In this document: positions 6,671 to 15,659 of the stretch, piece after piece
How positions within the stretch are numbered: the first letter of the stretch is position 1
Layout of the letters: each line of letters opens with the position of its first letter
DNA from: Chlorogloeopsis sp. ULAP01
Lineage (GTDB): Bacteria > Cyanobacteriota > Cyanobacteriia > Cyanobacteriales > Nostocaceae
Direction: 5' to 3'
NCBI RefSeq assembly: GCF_030381805.1
Contig: NZ_JAUDRH010000011.1
Span: forward strand, 62,001 to 126,000
Length of the DNA stretch: 64,000 nucleotides
The notes under the pieces: model-generated
The model's database searches: none
What the model was told of the DNA's origin: nothing
Seen by the model: only the letters and a program-made list of their open reading frames with translations
Translations under genes and position numbers: made by a program

Positions 6671-9124
6671 ATGGGGTGGACACCGTTAAGAGAACGAATT
6701 AACCAGATACCACTCGTTCTTGCAGGGCCTATTTTACGACGTACCGAACCGAATGCCGTTACTGTCTGGATTGCCTTAAAAGAAAGTCGTACTGTGACTT
6801 TAGTTATTTTTGATACTAATAAAAAAGTATTAATTACAGGTAGAAAGAAGACAACGCAACTTGGAGATAATTTGCATATTGTTGCTGTTACTGCCAAATC
6901 TTCCCATGCCGTACTTTTATATGGTGAAAATTATCTCTATAATTTAGCTTTTGATCCTGGAGAAACACTGGCTAAGGCAGGAGTTTTAAATCTAGAAGGT
7001 TCGATTGCAGAGATTACCTATCCTGGATATGAATTGCCCAGTTTTGCAATTGTACCAAATAATTTAAAAGATTTACGCCTTATTCACGGTTCTTGTCGCA
7101 AGCCCCACGGCGAAAGCATGGATGCGCTGGCTACTGTGGATAAAATGATTAGAGAAGCTTTAGCAAAAGATCCGAAAAAACGACCGCATCAACTTTTTCT
7201 TACAGGTGATCAAATCTATGCAGATGATGTGGCAGATGCTTTACTGTTCATGTTAATGGATGCCAGCCAAACACTTTTGGGATGGTTAGAAATACTGCCA
7301 GTTGTCACAAACCCCGAACACTTAAACCCTGGCAAGCGTAATTATTTAGCAACTTATGTGGCTGGTTTAACAGCTAGTCTGAATAAGATTAATAGAATTT
7401 CTAATATTGCTAAAAGCCATTTATTCACATTTGGCGAATTTTGTGTAATGTATTTATTTGCCTGGTGTGATGTGTTATGGCCTCAATTAGAAGATTTACC
7501 AACCTTTGCAGATGTACATCCTCATGCATCACAATTTACAAAGGGTAAAGCTGAATTTAAAAAAGAACTGAAGTATTTACAAAATTTTCGGGAGACACTC
7601 AAAAAAATCAGACGCGCTTTGGCTAATGTTCCCACTTACATGATATTTGACGACCACGAAATTACCGATGATTGGTATCTAAACATGGCTTGGTGCGATC
7701 GCACCCTCAGTAAACCTCTTGGTAGGCGAGTTCTGCAAAATGGTTTACTAGCATATGCTATTTGCCAAGCTTGGGGAAATACACCAGATGAGTTTGAACA
7801 TGGTAAATCAGGAGCGGCATTGCTGCAAGCAGCTCAAGTATGGGCAACTTCACAAGGACAAAACCCAGAATCCGAAGAGGAAATAACCCGGCTGATTGGT
7901 TTACCATTTCCTGCCAATATTCGCAATAGTCATCCCAGGCAAGTATCCCATAGTAAAGATTCATTAAATTGGCACTACACTGTAACAGGGCCAGGATATG
8001 AAGTTTTAGTACTCGATACTCGTACTTGGCGTGCATTTCCAGGCAAAGAATTTGATTTTCCCGGACTTTTGAGCGAGGAAGGTTGCAATCAGCAAATCTC
8101 AGCAGTGATTCCTCCCAAGGATGCAGAGGTGACTTTAGTAATTTCACCAGGGCCTGTCATTGGTGTGCCTTTTTTGGAGACAATACAAAAAGCTGCCAAA
8201 GCTTTTGCTGAAACAATTGGTTCTGCGGCTTGGGGTTTCGATCCAGAAGCTTGGGGTTTAGAAGCAACTGCTTTTGAAAGATTACTTGCTGCTTTGGCAT
8301 TACGAACTTCACCCGCAAATAAAGGGCGTGTAATTGTTTTATCTGGTGATGTACATTATGGTTTTGCAGCTCGCCTACAATATGCAGCAACAAATCCTTT
8401 TCATTATTCACATAGTAGTAATACTGAAATGATTGTTGTTCAATTTACTAGTAGTTCCTTCAAGAATGAAGTGAGTGGAACTGGTGGTAGTCATTCATTA
8501 CATAAAAAAGGTTTTTTCCCAATTGAAGCTATTAAACATCTGCCAACAGCAGAAATTTTAGGATGGAACAATCAACAAGAAAAGGAACTAGAAATTGGTG
8601 TCATAGATTTTTTGGCTGATGAGATATTTCAACGCATTCCTTGGAAAATTAAGGGTACACCTGCAAAAATAGATTTAGTTCAAGCACGCAGTTGGCATAG
8701 ATTATTAGAAATTACTCAAAAACCCGAATGGTGGTACCGAATTGATTTTATCTTAGGAAAATACGAACAAGTTCGTGAACCACAAGATTCGGATTACATC
8801 AAACCTCAATATATATCTGCTCCCTTACCTGGAGAAGAACGCGAGCAATATTTAGAGCAGTATTTAGCGATGGCTAAAAATTATCGTGATTATCGTGGTA
8901 AAAAGGGACGCGGCAAAGAAATCGTAGGATTAAATAATCTCGGTGAAATTACTTTTGAGGTAGTTGATGGCAAGCAGGTAGCTGTACAAACTCTTTGGTG
9001 GCAACTGGAAAGTTGGGATAAAGGTACATTTTTGGAACCTTTTCCATTAACTAAATATGAAGTTTCCCTAGAGTTTGATGATCGCGAACATCCGATGAGT
9101 GATGTACTAAAAGATTGTTTGTAA
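6671..9124 (+). CDS. PhoD-like metallophosphatase family protein
   Basis: An 817-residue protein related to PhoD-type phosphatases and phosphodiesterases. The N-terminal domain (LVLAGPILRRTEPNAVTVWIAL) is the beta-sandwich typical of the family. The catalytic part has HGSCRKPHG, LFLTGDQIYADD (metal-binding Asp), MIFDDHEITDDW and VLSGDVHYGF (late metal ligands). No signal peptide is visible, so it may be cytoplasmic, unlike secreted PhoD. It is much longer than classical PhoD (about 500-580 residues), with an extra C-terminal region after about residue 600. ATG 6671 fits the family N-terminus (GWTPLRERI). An in-frame TTG at 6653 would add six residues. Substrate unknown. Confidence 0.85.
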   Translation: MGWTPLRERINQIPLVLAGPILRRTEPNAVTVWIALKESRTVTLVIFDTNKKVLITGRKKTTQLGDNLHIVAVTAKSSHAVLLYGENYLYNLAFDPGETLAKAGVLNLEGSIAEITYPGYELPSFAIVPNNLKDLRLIHGSCRKPHGESMDALATVDKMIREALAKDPKKRPHQLFLTGDQIYADDVADALLFMLMDASQTLLGWLEILPVVTNPEHLNPGKRNYLATYVAGLTASLNKINRISNIAKSHLFTFGEFCVMYLFAWCDVLWPQLEDLPTFADVHPHASQFTKGKAEFKKELKYLQNFRETLKKIRRALANVPTYMIFDDHEITDDWYLNMAWCDRTLSKPLGRRVLQNGLLAYAICQAWGNTPDEFEHGKSGAALLQAAQVWATSQGQNPESEEEITRLIGLPFPANIRNSHPRQVSHSKDSLNWHYTVTGPGYEVLVLDTRTWRAFPGKEFDFPGLLSEEGCNQQISAVIPPKDAEVTLVISPGPVIGVPFLETIQKAAKAFAETIGSAAWGFDPEAWGLEATAFERLLAALALRTSPANKGRVIVLSGDVHYGFAARLQYAATNPFHYSHSSNTEMIVVQFTSSSFKNEVSGTGGSHSLHKKGFFPIEAIKHLPTAEILGWNNQQEKELEIGVIDFLADEIFQRIPWKIKGTPAKIDLVQARSWHRLLEITQKPEWWYRIDFILGKYEQVREPQDSDYIKPQYISAPLPGEEREQYLEQYLAMAKNYRDYRGKKGRGKEIVGLNNLGEITFEVVDGKQVAVQTLWWQLESWDKGTFLEPFPLTKYEVSLEFDDREHPMSDVLKDCL

Positions 9125-9191
9125 ATATTCCAGTATTGCTGTTGATATCAAAAGCGCGATCGCCGCTTTCAATCTTAACTCCCGTAACTAT

Positions 9192-10730
9192 TCAACCGAA
9201 CCTGAGATGAATGGTTGAAAACAGCATACGTAAACGATTATTCCACTGGCTGCGCTCAGTTTGATTAAGTACTAGCAACCATGCCATCACAAGGTAGAGT
9301 ATTGCAGACACAGCCATTTCAGCAGCTAAACCTAACCATCCCAAAGGAGTGTGGCTTCTGGCAATACACCAAACTACTAAACCATAAGGTATGCCAACTG
9401 CCAAGGGTTTAGCGACTGCAAAGAAAAGCTGTTTCAAAGAAGTGCCAAAAACCTTTCGCATTAGTAGTGGTAACTGCCATAAGCTAATAGTTGTAAATGC
9501 AATAAAAGTACCAAGTAATGGCCCTGCAATACCCAAAAATTGGGTACTCATAATACTGACTATGAAATTGATTACAGATCCCAGCGTCGCAGGTAGCACT
9601 ACGATAGCCTGCATTCCAGTTCCACTAAAACACCATGCCCAAAGGGACAAAAGCCCCAGCAGAAAACCATTGGAGGCAGCCAGTAAGGTAACTGCTTCTC
9701 CACCGAAACGGTCTTGTCCGACCCATAAACTAATAAAGTAAGGGTTATAAGCAGCGATCGCGATCATCAACGCTAATCCTATTACTGCTACCAACTTCGT
9801 CAATTCAATCAGACGAGAATTGAACTTTTCTCGCTCTCCTTTCGCATGAAGATCAGCAAGAGCTGCCCAAGTAGCATTACCAATGCCTTGTATTTGTGAT
9901 TGTGCCAGCATTGCCAGACGTTGAGTGACAAAAAATGGTACGACGGTTGCCGGACTTAAACTGTAGGAGATGATAATATTATCAGTGAACAAACTCAACT
10001 GACCTGAAAGATTTATAGCCAATGTTGGCCAGTTAAGTTGCCAGAGTTGCTTTTTAATAGGAAGTTGAGATTTGCGATCTGTCAGTGCTGCAAAAACATC
10101 TGGAAAGCGACGAAGCCCATCCCAGCACATGACAAGTTGAAAGGACATAGTACCCAACACCATAGCCAAATATTGTCCAGTGATGCCAAATCCTACCCGT
10201 GCTAGTATCAGTGCCACACAGGTGATTAGCAGGCTTTGAAGCATCATAAATAGGTTAGCAAAATAACTCCGTTGGCTAGCATCTGCAAAGAGGCGAAAGG
10301 GGGTTAAGGGTAGCAAAAATATAGGCAGCAATACCAACCAGTAACCCCTTTGTAGTTCATCTGCTAAAGTTCCTTTCACTGGCACTAAGTTAGTGATAAA
10401 ACAGCCTAATCCCACTGCCACTAGTATCATGACAGCCATTATGTTCAAGTAAGCTTTAATTCCTGTTGCTAGCGTCAGGCGAATTTGCTGGCGATCGCCA
10501 ATCCCAACTGCCTTGGCTAAAAGTGCCATTAATGAGCCACCAATACCTAGTTCTAGGAGATTGAGATAATTTCCCCAATCACTAGCGGCACGAAATGATC
10601 CATAGCGATCATCACCCAGCCAATGCAGTAGCAGAGGTGTGCTAACTAAACCTATGCTCAATGAGGTGATCTGTAATAGAAGTCCACTGGCAAAGTTAAT
10701 TACTGATCGTCCAGTTCGATGACTTTTCAC
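9192..10730 (-). CDS. Polysaccharide flippase (Wzx/MATE-like)
   Basis: A 512-residue polytopic membrane protein with about 12-14 hydrophobic helices. It belongs by pattern to the oligosaccharide flippases that move lipid-linked repeat units across the inner membrane. The N-terminus (INFASGLLLQITSLSIGLVSTPLLLHWLGDDRYG) matches the usual first helix of this group. It is the last gene of the leftmost minus-strand run, and its start overlaps the upstream glycosyltransferase by 35 bp. A short palindrome around HIP1 (9151-9169) lies between it and the converging phosphatase gene. It is the only flippase seen in the glycan locus and probably serves that pathway. Confidence 0.85.
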   Translation of the reverse strand: MKSHRTGRSVINFASGLLLQITSLSIGLVSTPLLLHWLGDDRYGSFRAASDWGNYLNLLELGIGGSLMALLAKAVGIGDRQQIRLTLATGIKAYLNIMAVMILVAVGLGCFITNLVPVKGTLADELQRGYWLVLLPIFLLPLTPFRLFADASQRSYFANLFMMLQSLLITCVALILARVGFGITGQYLAMVLGTMSFQLVMCWDGLRRFPDVFAALTDRKSQLPIKKQLWQLNWPTLAINLSGQLSLFTDNIIISYSLSPATVVPFFVTQRLAMLAQSQIQGIGNATWAALADLHAKGEREKFNSRLIELTKLVAVIGLALMIAIAAYNPYFISLWVGQDRFGGEAVTLLAASNGFLLGLLSLWAWCFSGTGMQAIVVLPATLGSVINFIVSIMSTQFLGIAGPLLGTFIAFTTISLWQLPLLMRKVFGTSLKQLFFAVAKPLAVGIPYGLVVWCIARSHTPLGWLGLAAEMAVSAILYLVMAWLLVLNQTERSQWNNRLRMLFSTIHLRFG

Positions 10731-11859
10731 TTTTGTTACACTCTACGACCGATTCTTCATTGAGTAAATTCTGGAAAATTTCTAAGTGTAAATTTGCCAA
10801 TCGTTCCCAACTAAAATGTTTAGCTATTGAATGGCTACCAATGGCAAGCTGTTCCCTAAGTTGGCGATTTTGAAATACACTTTTGATTGCAGTACCCCAT
10901 GCTTGTGAAGTAGATTCCTCTACTAGTAAACAATTTACGCCGTTTTGGATTTCTGGCTCTTTCGCAGATGGTAAAGTCGTAATTACAGGTAAACCAAAAG
11001 CCCAAGCAGCTTGCAATGAAGTACGCCGAGGAGATGCACCGTCTGCGAAAGGTAAAATCATGATATCTGTTTGTGCTAGAAGAGTTCGCAAAGTCTTATC
11101 ATTTAAGTTGTTGAACTCTCCAGTAAACTCTACCCATGATACGTTAAAGCGCTCTGCTAGTTCAGAATGATAGGAATCAGTTTCTGGATGAAATGGCCCA
11201 ATAATTCGCCAACGCAAGTTTAAACCTTGCTGGCGCAAGAACTGTAATGCTTCAAACACTATGGGAAGTTGTTTAATAGGAGAAATCAACCCAAAGGTTG
11301 TAACTAACCCCGTAATCGATTTTACAACTGTTTCTGGTTCTGGTAGAACATTAGCTGGACTCCATCCTTGTAAATCCGGAATTCGTCCAGTGTATTCTCG
11401 ACAGCGATCGCTTGTCCGTGCATCATTAGCAATAACTATATTAGCTGCTTTCACTAGTTGAATAGTGTGTTGCACACTGGACAATTCATGATGAAATTCA
11501 TGCAATGTAACTACCACCGGACATTTGGCAGCTTTTGCTATTTGCACAGCAGCATCAGTTTCAAAATAAGAGTGAATTTGGTCTTGGATATGAATTAAAT
11601 CTGGTTTTAACCAACGAATAAGGGCTGTTGTCACTTCTGTGCCAAAAGGATTCCAGGTATGCGTAGAGCGAATCATACGCAATCCTTTGTAAGAGGATAT
11701 TGGGCTATTGAACCAGCGCGATCGCCTACTCAACCAAGTCCAGTTCCAATCTGGACGAAGGTAGTGATAGGTGTGTAGCAAATTTGCCGTATAATCACCG
11801 ATACCACAAATAATTGGTGGACTACTGCCACTAACCATTAGTAATTTAGGTTTTCTCAT
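10696..11859 (-). CDS. GT4-family glycosyltransferase
   Basis: A 387-residue GT-B fold glycosyltransferase. The N-terminal Rossmann domain begins LLMVSGSSPPIICGIGDYTANL, with the glycine-rich acceptor-side loop. The C-terminal nucleotide-sugar domain holds GLISPIKQLPIVFEAL and the region ASPRRTSLQAAWAFGLPVITT, where the usual EX7E motif is weak. It presumably adds a sugar to a lipid-linked glycan at the cytoplasmic face, but donor and acceptor cannot be told. It overlaps the methyltransferase upstream by 4 bp (ATGA) and the flippase downstream, so the three are one operon. Confidence 0.85.
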   Translation of the reverse strand: MRKPKLLMVSGSSPPIICGIGDYTANLLHTYHYLRPDWNWTWLSRRSRWFNSPISSYKGLRMIRSTHTWNPFGTEVTTALIRWLKPDLIHIQDQIHSYFETDAAVQIAKAAKCPVVVTLHEFHHELSSVQHTIQLVKAANIVIANDARTSDRCREYTGRIPDLQGWSPANVLPEPETVVKSITGLVTTFGLISPIKQLPIVFEALQFLRQQGLNLRWRIIGPFHPETDSYHSELAERFNVSWVEFTGEFNNLNDKTLRTLLAQTDIMILPFADGASPRRTSLQAAWAFGLPVITTLPSAKEPEIQNGVNCLLVEESTSQAWGTAIKSVFQNRQLREQLAIGSHSIAKHFSWERLANLHLEIFQNLLNEESVVECNKSEKSSNWTISN

Positions 11860-12608
11860 ACCTTAGTTTCAGGTGCTTTCAAAGCTACCATTACAAAGCT
11901 ATAGTTTTCCCCATGCCAGGTAATTGGGCATTCAGTATGAGTGTTCAGTACTCTATCTGGTTCTAAAAGATGGAAACCCACATCTATAAACTTCTGAATT
12001 AGCTCCTGCAAAGTTGCTTGATTAAATATTGTCCAATTCAAGCCAAATATTTGGAAATCTTCAGGAATTTTATGTTCCTGTCCTGTTGCATCATAATCTG
12101 TCGTTAAGATAAATAAACCACCAGGTTGTAAAATACGACGAACCTCTTTAACCAGATTGTCTAGTGGTACTCCATGCTCTATGACTGACAAACAAGTGAT
12201 AGCAGCAAAATAGTGATTGGGATAGCTTGTTTGAGTCAAATCAGCTATGCAGTAGCGAATTTGATGCCAAAAGAACATCCAATGACAGATAGGATTAAGG
12301 TCGCATCCATGTAGAGATTTATAACCTAAAGCATGAAGTACATAAAGAATTTCCGAATTAAAACAGCCCATATCGAGAATAGGAGCTAACTTATTAGGAA
12401 CTGTAGATGTAATTACTTCAACTGCTTTAGCCACATCCCAACTCTTAGTTACATCTGGTTGTGGTGGTAGCAATTGATAACGAAACCGCAGATCAAATAG
12501 AAAGCGCCAAAAACGAGTTTTCAGAGGATCTGTAAAATCTAGCCCCCTTTCTTGAAGTTGTTCTCGACTGTTTTGAATTTCTTGCCAAGATTGAAGTGTC
12601 TGTAGCAT
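11856..12608 (-). CDS. Class I SAM-dependent methyltransferase
   Basis: A 250-residue protein with the Rossmann methyltransferase motifs: motif I PILDMGCFNSEIL, the acidic strand CDLNPICHW, and the post-motif FAAITCLSVIEHGVPLDNLVKEVRRILQPGGLFILTTDY. It likely methylates a sugar or other part of the glycan made by neighbouring enzymes. Its stop overlaps the next glycosyltransferase start by ATGA. The 194 bp upstream hold no gene and probably contain the promoter of this three-gene operon. Confidence 0.85.
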   Translation of the reverse strand: MLQTLQSWQEIQNSREQLQERGLDFTDPLKTRFWRFLFDLRFRYQLLPPQPDVTKSWDVAKAVEVITSTVPNKLAPILDMGCFNSEILYVLHALGYKSLHGCDLNPICHWMFFWHQIRYCIADLTQTSYPNHYFAAITCLSVIEHGVPLDNLVKEVRRILQPGGLFILTTDYDATGQEHKIPEDFQIFGLNWTIFNQATLQELIQKFIDVGFHLLEPDRVLNTHTECPITWHGENYSFVMVALKAPETKV

Positions 12609-12802
12609 ATTTTTCTATATTTTACATTACTTACCTATGTTGCATAAAATCTGCAATCAGTTGATATCTCTAGTAACTGTTTGAGTTGTTAATGATAATT
12701 ATCTTTCTAATTACACTTTCGTCAATACTGTTTTTTCCGAATATTTAAAACATGAGTAATTCCACAAGTAATACACTTCATATTTTTGCTCTCTACGATT
12801 CC

Positions 12803-13936
12803 TTAACAAGATGATTTTAATGATAAATAAACATTTTGAGTAGCAACAGCATTATTAGACCATAAATAAAACTGTGATTTTAGTTGAGCGCGATCGCTCA
12901 AGTTTTCCCTAAATTTTGTATCAGTACATACTTGAATGAGTAACTTTGTTAAATCACTAAAATGATCCAAAGCAAAAGTTTCACCACCATCACCTAAAAC
13001 CTCTGGCAAGCAAGTTGCTCTTGCTGCCAAAACTGGACACCCAACCGCCATTGCTTCACAAATTTGCAAACCAAATCCTTCATATTCGCTAGGATATACA
13101 AAACAAAGAGCCTCAGCATAAAGTGCTGGCAGATCTGCATCATCAACCCAGCCCAACAAATGTAAATGTTCTGAAATTTCCAGTGATTCTCCTAATTGCA
13201 TTAGTGAATCACGTTGCTCATCTTTACCTCCAGCAAGGACTAAATCCACACCATCTAAATTTGCCTCAGCAAAGGCTTGAACTAAAAAAGGAATATTCTT
13301 ACGCTTGTCCCAACCACCAACATAGAAAATATAAGGACGATTCAAACAATATTTACTGCGAATTAACAACCTTTGTTCTTGGGTTATCTGCTTATGAAAA
13401 CTTGCATCAGCAGCTTCATAAATAACTGTAATTTTATCTTCGGGAATATGCAAAAATTTGCTAATATCCAGTTTCGAGTAATTACTAACAGTAATAATAT
13501 GGTCTGCCCTAGTTCTAGCAAGCCAATGATATATTTTCGTCTGTATATGAGCTAAACTTAACTGTTGAGACCAAGGTGTATCTTGGGAATAATAAACTTG
13601 GTCTATTGCATCATGTAAAGTTAGTATACGCGGACAAGGGCTTGACCAAGGAAGACCAAAATTCATTGGACAATGTAATATATCCACTCTGTCTCTTTCA
13701 CACTGTTTTGGTAACCAATATTGTTCCCAAGTAATATAGCGCATAGGCGGAGCAATGTGTACTTGATAACTATCTTTTGGTAATTTTGCTAAATGAGTTT
13801 CATGTAAAGGTTGATCGGAGTACAGAAAAAGCTCAATACCCAATGAAGATAATTCTGTTAACAGATTGATAGTATAACGATTCCATCCTCTTAGAGTGGA
13901 AGAGCTTAACAATCGAGCATTGAAAGCAACTTTCAT
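12803..13936 (-). CDS. GT4-family glycosyltransferase
   Basis: A 377-residue GT-B enzyme with a textbook C-terminal half: IFYVGGWDKRKNIPFLVQAF, ALCFVYPSEYEGFGLQICEAMAVGCPVLAA with the EX7E pair, and LPEVLGDGGETF. The N-terminal half starts KVAFNARLLSSSTLRGWNRY, typical of mannosyl- and other hexosyltransferases of GT4. It follows the methyltransferase at 13979-14680 by 42 bp on the same strand and is likely co-transcribed with it. Confidence 0.9.
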   Translation of the reverse strand: MKVAFNARLLSSSTLRGWNRYTINLLTELSSLGIELFLYSDQPLHETHLAKLPKDSYQVHIAPPMRYITWEQYWLPKQCERDRVDILHCPMNFGLPWSSPCPRILTLHDAIDQVYYSQDTPWSQQLSLAHIQTKIYHWLARTRADHIITVSNYSKLDISKFLHIPEDKITVIYEAADASFHKQITQEQRLLIRSKYCLNRPYIFYVGGWDKRKNIPFLVQAFAEANLDGVDLVLAGGKDEQRDSLMQLGESLEISEHLHLLGWVDDADLPALYAEALCFVYPSEYEGFGLQICEAMAVGCPVLAARATCLPEVLGDGGETFALDHFSDLTKLLIQVCTDTKFRENLSDRAQLKSQFYLWSNNAVATQNVYLSLKSSC

Positions 13937-13978
13937 AATTCTTAATAGTTACTAAACCTGATATATAGTAAATATCAA

Positions 13979-14680
13979 TTAAATCTTTTCCCAGATGCCT
14001 ATGACTGACTTTCCAGTAGAGAAAAATAATAATGGATCAATCATTTTAGAAAGAGGAACAAGAACTCTATCCCAAAATAAAATTTGTTTCAATGAGGGAT
14101 CTGCACTTTTTAATAATATCTTATTTGCTATGGATGCTAACATTCCCACAGAGTCAATATAGCTTAATTTAATACATCTAAAACCTTTAGGCACAATAGA
14201 GGATAAACTTTTTTTCGTGTATCGTCTATGGTGTCCAATTTTTTGGTCGAATGGTGAATAAAGCCATTGATGTGCAGGTGAGAGAACAACTAGCTTTCCC
14301 CCGTTTTTAAGGCTTTGTAATGAGTTCTTTAATTCATTGTAGTCATTTTCTATATGTTCAAGTACATCAATATAAATGATTGTATCTAAAGAGGTTTCAT
14401 GTAATTCAGAGAGTGTGCCTACTTTGGCTTCACAAAAGCTAGGAAGCTCATTTACCTCTATTAACTGTTTGATTTTTGCTAGTAGTAATGAATCAGGCTC
14501 TAAGCAAATCCATTTTTTACAGTTTGCTTGACATAAAACTTTAGTCGTCATTCCCATTCCTGCACCTACTTCAAGTACTTTACCACTTAAGTAGGGATGA
14601 ATAATTGAAGCATAATAGTTTTTCCAATTAGTAGCATGTGCAAATATTTCTAACTCAGTTCCAATATATTTATTAGACAT
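13979..14680 (-). CDS. Class I SAM-dependent methyltransferase
   Basis: A 233-residue protein: motif I GKVLEVGAGMGMTTKVL, acidic strand CLEPDSLL, then TIIYIDVLEHIENDYNELKNSLQSLKNGGKLVVLSP. The later segment YSPFDQKIGHHRRYTKKSL is characteristic of a methyltransferase group common in glycan clusters. It overlaps the GT2 gene upstream by 8 bp, so translation is probably coupled. Confidence 0.87.
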   Translation of the reverse strand: MSNKYIGTELEIFAHATNWKNYYASIIHPYLSGKVLEVGAGMGMTTKVLCQANCKKWICLEPDSLLLAKIKQLIEVNELPSFCEAKVGTLSELHETSLDTIIYIDVLEHIENDYNELKNSLQSLKNGGKLVVLSPAHQWLYSPFDQKIGHHRRYTKKSLSSIVPKGFRCIKLSYIDSVGMLASIANKILLKSADPSLKQILFWDRVLVPLSKMIDPLLFFSTGKSVIGIWEKI

Positions 14681-15659
14681 GAGAAACCTCTGAATAAAGA
14701 TTATAAGACTGAATAATATAGCTTTGGTAATCTCTGCAAGGCAATGTAGTATACAAACTTCTAGAACCTAAAACAATAAACATTAACAATAAAGAAATTG
14801 TCATAGTTTGTAAAATGAAAAGACAGAGTAGTCCAATAGTAAAAGTTGACCAACCTGGAATAGCCAAATTTGTAAATAGTCTTATGCTAATAACAATTGT
14901 GACTAAAATAAATCCAACTAAAATTAATATTAAAGAGAAAAGTAATAATCTGGTTCCGATAACATCGCTATATACAGAAAGAGAACTCAACCCGTGAGTA
15001 ACAAGAGCAGTAAAATTCATCTTTGACTCACCAGCAATGCGATCGCCTCGATCAGTTACTATTTCTGAATACTGTAAACGTGATCTAATTACTCCAGAAG
15101 CATAGTGATTCCATATTTCTGCCACCGCTACCAAACGATTCAAACTACGTCGAGGGACAATACTAAAGTTTCCAAAGCGAATTTGCCTACCTGTCAGTAG
15201 TTGAAAAACTTTTTTATAAATCAAGTAGAAAAATTTAAACTTCTGACTTTCAGAACGCTTCCGTCTGTAGGCAAATATAACTTTCTTCAGCTTCTCTTCA
15301 CAGCATTTCTCAATCAGTCTAGAGACATCTTCTGGTTTATCTTCTCCATCTCCATCCATAACAACTACAGCATCACAACTGATATTTGCCTCTATATATG
15401 CTAAACCTATTGCGATCGCTCTTTGGCTTCCTAAATTTCGCTTCAATTCAACTACCAGCAAACTATCTATACATTTCCATCCACTCGTAAACCAAGAACT
15501 AACAGATACCACTGTAGATGCATCATCTACGATCACAACAGATACTTTGATATCCAGCTTCGATAAAAAATTATCAAGATTTTTCAACAGTATAAAAAGG
15601 CTTTCCCAATCATTAAAAACTGGAATTAAAATCACAACAGAACGAAGAGAAGGGATCAT
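14673..15659 (-). CDS. GT2-family glycosyltransferase with C-terminal membrane anchor
   Basis: A 328-residue GT-A enzyme related to dolichyl/undecaprenyl-phosphate sugar transferases: VVILIPVFNDWESL, VVIVDDAST, LGSQRAIAIGLAYI and the metal site VVMDGDGEDKPED. Two hydrophobic helices at about residues 225-300 anchor it in the membrane. Such enzymes often make a polyprenyl-phosphate sugar used by a GT-C enzyme, and a GT-C-like gene lies directly upstream. The start at 15659 forms an ATGA overlap with that gene. An earlier ATG at 15707 would overlap it by 52 bp and add 16 residues outside the domain. Confidence 0.85.
   Translation of the reverse strand: MIPSLRSVVILIPVFNDWESLFILLKNLDNFLSKLDIKVSVVIVDDASTVVSVSSWFTSGWKCIDSLLVVELKRNLGSQRAIAIGLAYIEANISCDAVVVMDGDGEDKPEDVSRLIEKCCEEKLKKVIFAYRRKRSESQKFKFFYLIYKKVFQLLTGRQIRFGNFSIVPRRSLNRLVAVAEIWNHYASGVIRSRLQYSEIVTDRGDRIAGESKMNFTALVTHGLSSLSVYSDVIGTRLLLFSLILILVGFILVTIVISIRLFTNLAIPGWSTFTIGLLCLFILQTMTISLLLMFIVLGSRSLYTTLPCRDYQSYIIQSYNLYSEVSHV

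Noticed and set aside
9151..9169. AAAGCG / CGCTTT hairpin between the convergent phosphatase and flippase genes as a terminator
   Set aside because: The stem is short, its loop is mostly a HIP1 octamer and no T-run follows on either strand.
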